The position numbers and the translations under genes were made by a program. The notes under the pieces are model-generated. The model searched no databases. It saw only the letters and a program-made list of their open reading frames with translations, and was not told where the DNA came from. Shown here in pieces: positions 1-8,333 of a stretch of 33,689 bases of DNA (positions within the stretch are counted from its first letter, which is position 1; each line of letters opens with the position of its first letter). The DNA comes from Bacillota bacterium (lineage in GTDB: Bacteria; Bacillota; DTU065): NCBI GenBank assembly GCA_028708605.1, contig JAQVYS010000015.1, forward strand, positions 1 to 33,689, given 5' to 3'.

Positions 1-519
1 ACCAGTGGACTTGTAATTATTGCTAAAAACTATCCAGCTTTGCAGACAATGACTGAGTTAATTCGCAAAAAGAGAGTCAAGAAATTTTACCTTTGCCTTG
101 TAGAAGGCAGGCTCTCAAAGCCTGGAAGTATCGAATTAAAGCTTGAAAAAATTGAAAAAAAGAATCAAGTTAAAGTCTCTAAAAGAGGATTAACCGCAAT
201 TACTCGCTACCTTCCTATTGAAAATGTAAGTGATTATTCGCTTTTAGAAGTAGAAATAGTTACTGGAAGAACCCACCAGATTCGCGTTCATTTTTCAAGT
301 ATCGGCCATCCTTTGGTAGGAGATCTAAAATATGGTAAAAGAGTTAATAATGAGCGGTTTCGGAAAGAATTTGGTTTAAAAAGACAGTTTTTGCATGCTT
401 ATAAGCTGGTAATAGAGTCGGAGAATACTTCACTTGATTATCTAGATGGTAGACACTTTAGAAGTGATCTACCTAAAGACCTGGAGTTGACACTGTCTAG
501 ACTGGAAGCCTCAAAATAA
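1..519 (+). CDS. RluA/RluD-family 23S rRNA pseudouridine synthase, 5' truncated by window edge
   Basis: Frame is open from base 1 (TSGLVIIAKN..., the end of the RLDxxTSGL catalytic motif); contains TGRTHQIRVHF and HPLVGD motifs; stop at 517-519. Confidence 0.9.
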   Translation, partial: TSGLVIIAKNYPALQTMTELIRKKRVKKFYLCLVEGRLSKPGSIELKLEKIEKKNQVKVSKRGLTAITRYLPIENVSDYSLLEVEIVTGRTHQIRVHFSSIGHPLVGDLKYGKRVNNERFRKEFGLKRQFLHAYKLVIESENTSLDYLDGRHFRSDLPKDLELTLSRLEASK

Positions 520-604
520 CCGCTTTGGCTATTTTCATGTTTACTTTCTAAAAATATGGATATTAGATACATAGTGTCAATTATCTATTGAAAGGGGACT
601 TTAA

Positions 605-964
605 ATGGATAGATTTGGTGATGTTGTTTATACATTCGAAGCTGAAGGAAAAGAAAAGCATGTACCTGTAATTAAAGCACCTAAAAAAGCTAAAGCTGGC
701 GAAGCTTTTGATGTCACCGTAATCGTTGGTGAGGATGTACCACATCCAAACCTAGTAGAACATCATATTAAGTGGATTGCAGTTTTTGCAAAACCTGAGA
801 AGGGTAATGTTATTCATATTGGGACTTTCGATATGGGACCAACTTACGCTGAGCCGAGGGTGGCTTTTCCTTTAAAATTAAAACAGAATTCAACGCTTTT
901 TGCTATAGAGTATTGTAATATCCATGGGCTTTGGGAAAATAGTGTAGAGATCGAAATCGAATGA
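605..964 (+). CDS. Desulfoferrodoxin/neelaredoxin-type superoxide reductase
   Basis: 119 aa; GKEKHVPVI, HPNLVEHHIKWI and the C-terminal CNIHGLW motif (Fe-ligating Cys/His) are typical of class II superoxide reductase; RBS AAGGGG upstream. Confidence 0.88.
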   Translation: MDRFGDVVYTFEAEGKEKHVPVIKAPKKAKAGEAFDVTVIVGEDVPHPNLVEHHIKWIAVFAKPEKGNVIHIGTFDMGPTYAEPRVAFPLKLKQNSTLFAIEYCNIHGLWENSVEIEIE

Positions 965-969
965 GTACA

Positions 970-1000
970 AACAGAGCGCGAGGAGACCTTGCGCTCTGTT
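970..1000 (+). terminator. Hairpin terminator after the superoxide reductase gene
   Basis: Perfect 10-bp stem AACAGAGCGC / GCGCTCTGTT. Confidence 0.7.
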
Positions 1001-1014
1001 TATTTACATAAAAA

Positions 1015-1040
1015 AGCCCACAGGTAAAAACCTGTGGGTT
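1015..1040. terminator. Second hairpin, possibly bidirectional terminator
   Basis: AGCCCACAGGT-aaaa-ACCTGTGGGTT, flanked by A and T-rich sequence. Confidence 0.6.
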
Positions 1041-1256
1041 AAAAGGCAAACAACCAAATATACAATTAAGTAAACTTGGTAGATGCCTCACTAACATAAT
1101 AACCAAGTAAGTTCAGTCTTATTCATGTAACGAAACACTTTTACACTTAACTAAGTTTGAAATGCTTTAAAAAAACTGCAGGACAAAGCTGGCGATTAAA
1201 GAAAAATTATGTAGAGTATTAACCTAAAGAGAGCAAACCGCTACGCAAAAAAGGGG

Positions 1257-2357
1257 ATGGAAAACTTGCTATTTATTCATAAAAGGTTAAAGACAAGGCT
1301 ATTTCTGGTGTTTTTATTGATGATTTTGTTAAGTAGTCTTCTGGCTGCAGAAGATTTAGACATTCAAATGATAGAAGAAGGTATTTTTGGCGCTGAAAGG
1401 CCAAGTATTACAGGTACCTTCTTTGATTTTCAGCATCATTCGAGCACAGAAGGTATCTATTGGAATAGACAAGCAGCAAGATTTACAGACTTAATGTGGG
1501 AGCAGAAGGTTGAAGAAATGGCGGACATGGGTATGGAGTATATCATTGTTATGGCAGTAGCTCTAAATTACAAGAGTTTTTACCCCTCAGAGATTTTCCC
1601 AGAGTATCCTTTAGCTGCCGAAGATCCAGTAAAAGCTGTGCTCGAAGCTGCCCAAAGAAGAGATATGAAAGTTTTCTTAGGAGCTGGTTTTTTTGGCGAG
1701 TGGACGAATCCATGGGAGTCTTTTACCGATAAGACAGTTAGAGAGCGGACTAGGCTATTTATTAAAGAATTGAGCGAAAGATATGGCCACTATGAAAGTT
1801 TTTATGGCTTTTACTGGCCAAATGAACTTGGGATTTCAGGTTATTTTCCACAGCAGTTTGTAGATCATGTCAAAGAGTGTAACAGCTTTGCAAAAAAATA
1901 CCTTCCTAGAGCAAAAACGCTGATAGCACCGTATGGAACAAATATGGTTAGAGCCGATGACAGATATGTAGCACAATTAGAAGAGCTTGGCGTAGATATC
2001 ATTGCCTACCAAGACGAGGTTGGAGTGATGAAAACAAATCCCGATCAGCTCTATCGCATCTTTAAAAACCTCAAGACTGCGCATGATAAGACAGGTGTAG
2101 CTCTTTGGGCTGATATGGAGATCTTCACCTTTGAAAGTGGTAAAGCCTATAAAGGAGCACTGCTTCCTGCAGACATTAATCGGATTAGACTTCAACTAAA
2201 GGAACTTGCTCCATTTGTTGAGGAGATTATCTGTTACCAATATATCGGCTTAATGGATAAACCAAACTCTTTAGCACCCCTTGGCCCAAATGCTGCTAAG
2301 GATCTCTACGTAGATTATCAGAAATATCTAGAAGGACTACCGACAATAAAGATGTAA
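1257..2357 (+). CDS. Secreted DUF4434-like (TIM-barrel glycosidase-like) protein
   Basis: N-terminal signal peptide (FLVFLLMILLSSLLAAE); TGTFFDFQ, MWEQKVEEMADMGMEYIIV and FYWPNELG motifs; paralogous to 27936-29240. The start may be a TTG slightly downstream because AAGGGG directly abuts the ATG. Confidence 0.65.
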   Translation: MENLLFIHKRLKTRLFLVFLLMILLSSLLAAEDLDIQMIEEGIFGAERPSITGTFFDFQHHSSTEGIYWNRQAARFTDLMWEQKVEEMADMGMEYIIVMAVALNYKSFYPSEIFPEYPLAAEDPVKAVLEAAQRRDMKVFLGAGFFGEWTNPWESFTDKTVRERTRLFIKELSERYGHYESFYGFYWPNELGISGYFPQQFVDHVKECNSFAKKYLPRAKTLIAPYGTNMVRADDRYVAQLEELGVDIIAYQDEVGVMKTNPDQLYRIFKNLKTAHDKTGVALWADMEIFTFESGKAYKGALLPADINRIRLQLKELAPFVEEIICYQYIGLMDKPNSLAPLGPNAAKDLYVDYQKYLEGLPTIKM

Positions 2358-2427
2358 AGTCTTTGAAACAAATATACGATTAGGTCGTATTAATATATAG
2401 AAAGCAAAGAATTTGGTGGTGATATGT

Positions 2428-2655
2428 ATGTTGGATATCTTACTATTTCCCTTTAAACTAGTATTTAAATTGATTTTGCTACCGTTTAAGTTAGTGTTTG
2501 CAATTTTTGCTGGTATTTGGGCTGTTTTGGCTATAGTAGTAGGATTTGCAGTTTTATTGCCTATAATTATTGTACTTGGAATAATACCTGTAGGTTTAAC
2601 CGTCATGTTGTTTTCGGTAATTGTTGCAACTCTAAGAGGATTACCAGTAATCTGA
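2428..2655 (+). CDS. Small hydrophobic membrane protein
   Basis: About 75 aa, strongly hydrophobic, with repeated PFKLVF segments; ATG at 2428 follows GGTGGTGA. Confidence 0.55.
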   Translation: MLDILLFPFKLVFKLILLPFKLVFAIFAGIWAVLAIVVGFAVLLPIIIVLGIIPVGLTVMLFSVIVATLRGLPVI

Positions 2656-2676
2656 CGTTTTGTCTTTCGAATATAA

Positions 2677-2758
2677 AAATGCCCTCAGAATGAGCCGGCC
2701 TCCAATCCGTTAGATTTTTTTTCTAACTTTTGGGGGTCACCTTAAATTGAGGGCATTT
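2677..2758. repeat. Long imperfect hairpin with IS3-like terminal sequences inside; possible bidirectional terminator
   Basis: Outer arms AAATGCCCTCA/TGAGGGCATTT; inner GTTAGA-T7-TCTAAC and CCTCCA/TGGGGG; lies between convergent genes. Confidence 0.6.
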
Positions 2759-2777
2759 GGTTTAAACTCTGATACTC

Positions 2778-4538
2778 TTATATTGTAGAGGTTGTCTTTT
2801 TCTTTTGAACAGGCTCATCTACCTCAACTTTTTTACCTAACGTAAAGAGCATACCTACTATTACTAAAAGTCCAACAGGTAGTGCAATCCATACGCTTAC
2901 ACCTAAGCTTGTTGGTAGATAACCAAACAGAATTGTAACAACGCTTATTGCAATAGCATACCAGATTTGTGTGTTTACGTGGTCAAGGTGGTCGCTAGAA
3001 GATCCCATTGAAGAGAGAATAGTAGTATCAGATATCGGTGAGCAGTGATCACCAAAGATGGCACCTGTTAGTACTGCGCCTACACTCATTACCACAAAGC
3101 TTGGATTTGGGTTGATGCTGTATGCTAGAGGAATTGCAAGTGGCATTAAAATACCCATTGTTCCATAACTGGTACCTGTAGCAAATGAAATGATTGAACC
3201 TAGCAAGAAGATCAAGGTCGGCAGTAGAAATGCTGGAAGTGTACCGGAAAGAAGTGACACTAGGTAATTTGCAGTTCCAAGTTCCTTAATGACTCCTGAT
3301 AAAGACCAAGCAAGAAGGAGAATAACTGCTGTAATAATCATTGATCTTAGCCCAGCTATAAAGGTGTCAATTGCTTCGGACACAGAAAAGAGCTTTTGCC
3401 AAACGCCCATTATTATAGCAACAAGACTAGCAAATAATGCAGATTGGAAAAGCACAAGACTAGCATCGCTGCTACTAAAAGCTTCCCGTATTGCATCAAA
3501 TGATAGTGGCGAGGTTTCAAGTAGCGAGATTAGTGCTAGATCCTCTCCACCTATAATTGTCGAGTAGCCGTTAAAGTAAAAACCGACAAACGAAGCGACA
3601 ATTAATACCCCAATAGGAATAACAGCATTCCATACATTGCTTTTTCTGCTTGGAGTTAACTCTTTGACATTTTCATCAGTACTCATAGGCTTTATGCCAG
3701 GAGCAAGTAGTTGCCCTTGTCTTGCTCTACGTTCTGCTTTGAGCATCGGACCAAATTCTCTTAAGAAAAAGGCAGTAGCAAAAACGAAAAACAGCATAAA
3801 AATGTTGTAGAATCTGTAAGGGATTGTCTCTAGGAAGACGACATATGCGTTTGTAGTCTGTCCTATAGAAGCATAAGCATCTCTGATAAGACTCATTTCA
3901 TAGCCAACCCAAGTTGAAATCAGTGCGATACCTGCAACTGGGGCGGCTGTCGCATCGACAATAAAAGACAGCTTTTCGCGGGAAATCTTCATCTTATCGG
4001 TTACCGGACGCATAATAGGTCCAACGATCAGCGAGTTTGCATAGTCATCAAAAAAGACGAGGTGTCCTAAAAACCAAGTGATGATCTGTGCTGAACGTGG
4101 GGTCTTGGCTCGCTTTGATAGTGATTCGGCAATAGCTCTTGCACCGCCCATAGAGGTGACTAAAGCGATAAGACCACCGATTGTCATACATTGAAGGATA
4201 ACGCCTGCATTCCATGGATCAGCAAGAGAAGCTAATGTCAATTCAGTAAGCTTTAAAAATGCAGGAACAATATTAGCTAATACGGCCCACAAGTTTTGGA
4301 AAAATCCGCCGGGCATCACCAGAGTTAGAATGAAAGTACCTGAGAGAATCCCTATAAAAAGGGAAATCACAACATTCTTAGTGATAAAAGCTAAGGTAAT
4401 TGCTACAAGGGGTGGGATCAAGGTCCAAATTCCAAACCGTGCTGCATTATCCTCTGCCGTACTTGCAAATGCAGGCAGAGCTAAAAGCAATACGAATGTC
4501 AAAACCAAAAGCATCTTCGTTTTTGATACCTTCAACAT
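2778..4538 (-). CDS. NhaC-family Na+/H+ antiporter-like transporter, predicted lysine transporter (LysW-type) from the upstream riboswitch
   Basis: Polytopic membrane protein with FFDDYANSLIVG, SFATGTSYGTMGI and GDHCSPISDTT motifs typical of the NhaC superfamily; ATG at 4538 preceded by AGGTGGGG. Confidence 0.85.
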   Translation of the reverse strand: MLKVSKTKMLLVLTFVLLLALPAFASTAEDNAARFGIWTLIPPLVAITLAFITKNVVISLFIGILSGTFILTLVMPGGFFQNLWAVLANIVPAFLKLTELTLASLADPWNAGVILQCMTIGGLIALVTSMGGARAIAESLSKRAKTPRSAQIITWFLGHLVFFDDYANSLIVGPIMRPVTDKMKISREKLSFIVDATAAPVAGIALISTWVGYEMSLIRDAYASIGQTTNAYVVFLETIPYRFYNIFMLFFVFATAFFLREFGPMLKAERRARQGQLLAPGIKPMSTDENVKELTPSRKSNVWNAVIPIGVLIVASFVGFYFNGYSTIIGGEDLALISLLETSPLSFDAIREAFSSSDASLVLFQSALFASLVAIIMGVWQKLFSVSEAIDTFIAGLRSMIITAVILLLAWSLSGVIKELGTANYLVSLLSGTLPAFLLPTLIFLLGSIISFATGTSYGTMGILMPLAIPLAYSINPNPSFVVMSVGAVLTGAIFGDHCSPISDTTILSSMGSSSDHLDHVNTQIWYAIAISVVTILFGYLPTSLGVSVWIALPVGLLVIVGMLFTLGKKVEVDEPVQKKKTTSTI

Positions 4539-4564
4539 TTTCCCCACCTATTCTGTCTAGCCGT

Positions 4565-4775
4565 AAAAAATCTTAGAGCTATTCATAGCTATAAGGCTAA
4601 GAGGCTTAGCTTCGGTAACGCTTTGCAAGACTCCCTATGCTTGTGACAGTTTTAAAGACCAGCTAGTTAGTTTGATAACTAATCTGACTTTGGCGACTTT
4701 TCTTTTACTAGATATCCTAGCAGTTAGGTCCTTCTAGTTACTTATAAGAGTCGCACCTCTATCAATTAACGTCTG
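4565..4775 (-). ncRNA. Lysine riboswitch (L box) with terminator expression platform
   Basis: Reverse complement reads GATAGAGGTGCGACTCTTATAAGTA...AAGTCGCCAAAG...AACTAGCTGG...ACTGTCAC, matching the conserved lysine aptamer blocks (AGAGGUGCGA, GUCGCCGAAG, GCUGG, CUGUCA). Followed by TCTTAG..AGCTATgaATAGCTCTAAGATTTTTT (terminator) and a competing GCTAAGcctCTTAGC stem. Confidence 0.87.
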
Positions 4776-4916
4776 TAGTTAGTATAGTTAGAAATCACCT
4801 GTGCATTTGGGTCAAAGGCATGTTTACGGCTGTCATTTATACAAATTTGTATTCTCTATAATGTCTATTTTCCCTCTATTCACGGTAAACATATATTTTA
4901 GACAAAAAAGGAGATT

Positions 4917-5447
4917 TTGCAGTTGAGACTTGTATATAGTCAAATAAACTTAAAAAATTTAGAGATTAATGAGCGTATAAACCGAATTATTCAAGGAATA
5001 GAAAGGGGTCGAAAAGAGGGAGCGGATCTTGTAGTTCTGCCGCTTTTAGACTACTATGATCTTAAAGAGGCTTTAGCTTTTTCTCCTACTCTTCTAAAAG
5101 GAACCTGTGACTACCCAGATATTACAGTACTATTAGCGGGAAGAAATAACGCAAAATTTCAAACGGTTTTTTTATTAATTACTGAAGGAAAAATTATCGG
5201 TAAAGCAGATTATCTAAGCGATATAAGCAATGCAGAAGCTCTTAAGTGGAGCATAGACTTAAATAGATGTTCTTCTTTAGAGCTTAGCATCTTGATAGAA
5301 AGACCAGCAAACTTTTTAGATTTAGATTATACTAGAAAAGCCTATCTTTTTTTAGATAGTAGTAATGTATTAGATAGTCTATACTATAAAGGGTCTAGCT
5401 ATATGTTAGCTAAAAAAACGGATTCAGTATTCGTTTTTGACTTCTAG
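4917..5447 (+). CDS. Carbon-nitrogen hydrolase (nitrilase)-like protein, probably catalytically degenerate
   Basis: N-terminus LRLVYSQINLKNLEINERINRIIQGIERGRKEGADLVVLPLLDYY resembles nitrilase/NAD synthetase amidase domains, but the FPE catalytic Glu position reads LPLL and the protein is only ~175 aa. TTG start, possibly at 4923. Confidence 0.45.
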   Translation: MQLRLVYSQINLKNLEINERINRIIQGIERGRKEGADLVVLPLLDYYDLKEALAFSPTLLKGTCDYPDITVLLAGRNNAKFQTVFLLITEGKIIGKADYLSDISNAEALKWSIDLNRCSSLELSILIERPANFLDLDYTRKAYLFLDSSNVLDSLYYKGSSYMLAKKTDSVFVFDF

Positions 5448-5584
5448 TTACATTGTTATGTGACATTATTACCAGTTTTGTAGATTTTGTTTAGACGTTT
5501 ACTAAAAAATGTAACAAATGTGCGATTTTTATGGTAGAATTCAGATGTGAATGTATAGGGCAAGAAAAAGTGAGGTGGAACAGA

Positions 5585-7003
5585 ATGAAGAAAACATTAA
5601 ATGTCGTCTTTCTTCTGATTTTAATTGCATTTACAGCCTCAGCAGTCTTTAGGTACGAAATTGATTGGCAAAAAGACATTTTAGAGGTAGATTCATCGGG
5701 TCAGATATTATTAAATAAATCCTTTTCTTTTAGAGTTTTGCCTGAATCAACTGAAAATGGTACAGAAATTTGGGTGGGGCTACCAACTAAGAATACTAAA
5801 GTAACAAATGCTAGCTATGTGGAAAATCGGGTCTCCACCGCTCTTGAGTTTCGACAAGATACTTCTGGAGATAACTACCAGGTCATTTTTGATAGAATAC
5901 CTGCAATATTACCTGGTCAGAGTCTAGAAATACATTATACAGCAACAGTTCCCGATTTAATTTATTGGTTAGATAAAAAACAGCCAGACGAAGAACCAAA
6001 TGCTCAAAGAGTAGCTCTTTCCTATATTCCGGCATGGTGGGATAAAGCAGTGGTAAGAGAGCTAACACTTGAGTTTAGGTTTGCTTCTCATCTTAATTTG
6101 AGTGACGTTCAATACGCAAAGGTGGAGCCTCACTTTGTAGATACAGATCAGCAATTAGTCATAGGTTACACCTACCAAAACGTGCCTCAAGAGACTAAGC
6201 TTCATCATAGTATAATCCTACCTAAAAACTACTTTGCTTCTAATTTTGAGCCCCAAAGAGACTGGCTTACTAACTCACAGATTACAGTCATAGTTAGTAT
6301 AGTTGTCGTTTTAGTACTTTTGTTTGGTGCTTTTGTTCGTTATTTAGTCAAACAAGAAAGATATACGACACCTGCAGCTTACATCACTGGTAAAGAGGCT
6401 TACACAAACTTTGATCCCGTAGAAACAGCCCTGTTTTTTAGTGTCCCTGGCGAAATTTTGGTAAAATTAATAATAATGGGATTAATGGACAAGAATATTA
6501 TTAAGATGACGTCAACAAAACAGCTGAAGAGAGAAGCTACACTAGAAAAATTAACATGGTATGAAGAGTTGTTTCTAGATGTAATTGATAAGGAAGTCAA
6601 CATAAAGCCTGAAAAATGGACAGATTTTTGCCGAGAAACCCTAGACAAACTAAAAGAGATGCTAGGTGGCTATTGTGGGGCGCAGACTAAAGCTTATTAT
6701 CAAAGGAAGTTAGCAGATATTCATGTCGAAGAGAATACAGATCCTAGGTGGCTTGTACTGAAAGACTATTTAAATCGAAAAATCTACGAAAAACCAAAGA
6801 GTAATAAGCAGTATGAACCAGTCTATCTCAACTCATACCTGCCTATATTTTACCTGAGTTTTATTGATAACGATATGGAAAGAGAGCGTAAAGCAGCTTT
6901 TACGAAGACCTTTACGTCGAGTTCTAGTGGTGGTCATAGCGGAGGAAGTAGTTGCGCTTGTGCCTGTGCTTGCGCTTGTGCGAGTAGTGGAGGTTGCACT
7001 TGA
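5585..7003 (+). CDS. DUF2207-like membrane protein with C-terminal Cys-Ala repeat tail
   Basis: MKKTLNVVFLLILIAFTASA signal peptide, extracellular domain, single strong TM (ITVIVSIVVVLVLLFGAFVRYLVKQ), then a soluble region ending SSSSGGHSGGSSCACACACACASSGGCT. ATG 5585 has RBS GTGAGGTGG; the ORF-track start at 5531 is upstream of the RBS. Confidence 0.75.
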   Translation: MKKTLNVVFLLILIAFTASAVFRYEIDWQKDILEVDSSGQILLNKSFSFRVLPESTENGTEIWVGLPTKNTKVTNASYVENRVSTALEFRQDTSGDNYQVIFDRIPAILPGQSLEIHYTATVPDLIYWLDKKQPDEEPNAQRVALSYIPAWWDKAVVRELTLEFRFASHLNLSDVQYAKVEPHFVDTDQQLVIGYTYQNVPQETKLHHSIILPKNYFASNFEPQRDWLTNSQITVIVSIVVVLVLLFGAFVRYLVKQERYTTPAAYITGKEAYTNFDPVETALFFSVPGEILVKLIIMGLMDKNIIKMTSTKQLKREATLEKLTWYEELFLDVIDKEVNIKPEKWTDFCRETLDKLKEMLGGYCGAQTKAYYQRKLADIHVEENTDPRWLVLKDYLNRKIYEKPKSNKQYEPVYLNSYLPIFYLSFIDNDMERERKAAFTKTFTSSSSGGHSGGSSCACACACACASSGGCT

Positions 7004-8277
7004 TGGGTGATAGAAGTAAATTGGTTTTTCGTGAAATAGATGGGAATAACTGGCACCTTCGCCGCGAAAGTGGCGGAGGGGTTCTTATTATAAATGGAAG
7101 TAAATTAATACACCTAAACCAGAGTGCATTTGATTTTGTTTGGCATTATCTCAAGCTAAGAGCAAACGATCAAGCAACAGTTTTTCTAATGAAAATGAAA
7201 TACGGTTTGAGTATTAAGCAAACTAAAGAGGATTGGTTTAAATTAAAGAAGACTCTGTTTCTAGCTTCTGATAACTGCTGTGAAAGATCTGGAGTAGAGG
7301 TCTCAACAGGCCAAAAAGAGTTTGAAGCACCTCTTAGGGTGGACCTAGCATTAACATATCTATGTAATAATGATTGCTTTCATTGCTACGCAGGAGGTAG
7401 TCACCATAGTCTAGAGATGGACACTAATAAATGGAAAGCTGCAATCGACAAGCTTTGGGATTTTGGAGTTCCTCAAGTTGCCTTTACAGGAGGGGAATCC
7501 CTTTTAAGAGAAGACTTGCCAATTCTCATTCGTTATGCCAAAAACCGTGGTATGATAACTGGATTAATTACAAATGGCAGACTTCTTACAAACGCAAAAA
7601 CTAAGGAATTAGCAAGATCTGGCTTAGATTTTGTGCAGATTACTATTGAGTCTCATTTAGAGACTGTTCATAATAATATGGTTAGGGCAGAAGCCTTCGT
7701 TGAGACTTTAGACGGCATCAAAAATGCACTTAAGTCGTCTTTAAAAGTGACAACAAACACGACTATGACTGCATTAAATGCTGATTCAGTGCTTGATACT
7801 GTTTCGTTTTTATTGGAACTTGGAGTAAAACAAATAGGACTAAATGGTCTTATCCGCTCTAAAAGAGGGATCGATAAAGAAGGATTAAGCTTAAAGCAGC
7901 TAGAATTAATATTAGATCAAGCCAAAAATAGTTGCAATTCACATGGCGCAGAGCTTATTTGGTTTACCCCGACATGCTATAGGTATTTTAATCCTTTAAA
8001 AGAGGGTTTGGGTACAAAACGCTGCTCAGCAGCTTCCACAGTTTTAGCCATAGAACCAGATGGAAGAGTGATGCCGTGTCAATCTTATTTCAAAGGAATT
8101 GGTAACATTAACACTGATAGTATGTCTGATATCTGGCACCATCCACTTAGTAACTCAATTCGCAATCGCGATTGGTTAGATGAGGAGTGTAAAAACTGTA
8201 ATCACATTCTAGCTTGTGGCGGAGCATGTCCTTTAGAAAGTGGCTTAGATGCAACTATCAATAAAGGGCTAATTTGA
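7003..8277 (+). CDS. Radical SAM/SPASM domain protein with N-terminal PqqD/RRE-like domain (candidate peptide-modifying enzyme)
   Basis: Radical SAM CX3CX2C (CNNDCFHC), GGESLL motif, SPASM-type Cys pattern (CSAASTVLAIEPDGRVMPC...CKNCNHILACGGAC). The N-terminal ~85 aa (GGGVLIINGSKLIHLNQSAFDFVW...) looks PqqD-like. ATG at 7003 overlaps the upstream TGA (TGATG). Confidence 0.88.
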   Translation: MGDRSKLVFREIDGNNWHLRRESGGGVLIINGSKLIHLNQSAFDFVWHYLKLRANDQATVFLMKMKYGLSIKQTKEDWFKLKKTLFLASDNCCERSGVEVSTGQKEFEAPLRVDLALTYLCNNDCFHCYAGGSHHSLEMDTNKWKAAIDKLWDFGVPQVAFTGGESLLREDLPILIRYAKNRGMITGLITNGRLLTNAKTKELARSGLDFVQITIESHLETVHNNMVRAEAFVETLDGIKNALKSSLKVTTNTTMTALNADSVLDTVSFLLELGVKQIGLNGLIRSKRGIDKEGLSLKQLELILDQAKNSCNSHGAELIWFTPTCYRYFNPLKEGLGTKRCSAASTVLAIEPDGRVMPCQSYFKGIGNINTDSMSDIWHHPLSNSIRNRDWLDEECKNCNHILACGGACPLESGLDATINKGLI

Positions 8278-8333
8278 TATAAGTACATTTTTTGTAATAA
8301 GCTATTATAATTGGTTTTGGAGGCTATAAGGCG

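Noticed and set aside
1190-1256. Possible c-di-GMP-I riboswitch (GAGAGCAAACCGCTACGCAAAA) upstream of the DUF4434-like gene
   Set aside because: Only fragments resemble GCAAACC and ACGCAAA; no paired helices or tetraloop receptor in the right order.
3289-4560. Plus-strand ORFs 3289-3567 and 4330-4560
   Set aside because: Antisense to the NhaC-family gene; composition reflects the reverse of hydrophobic codons.
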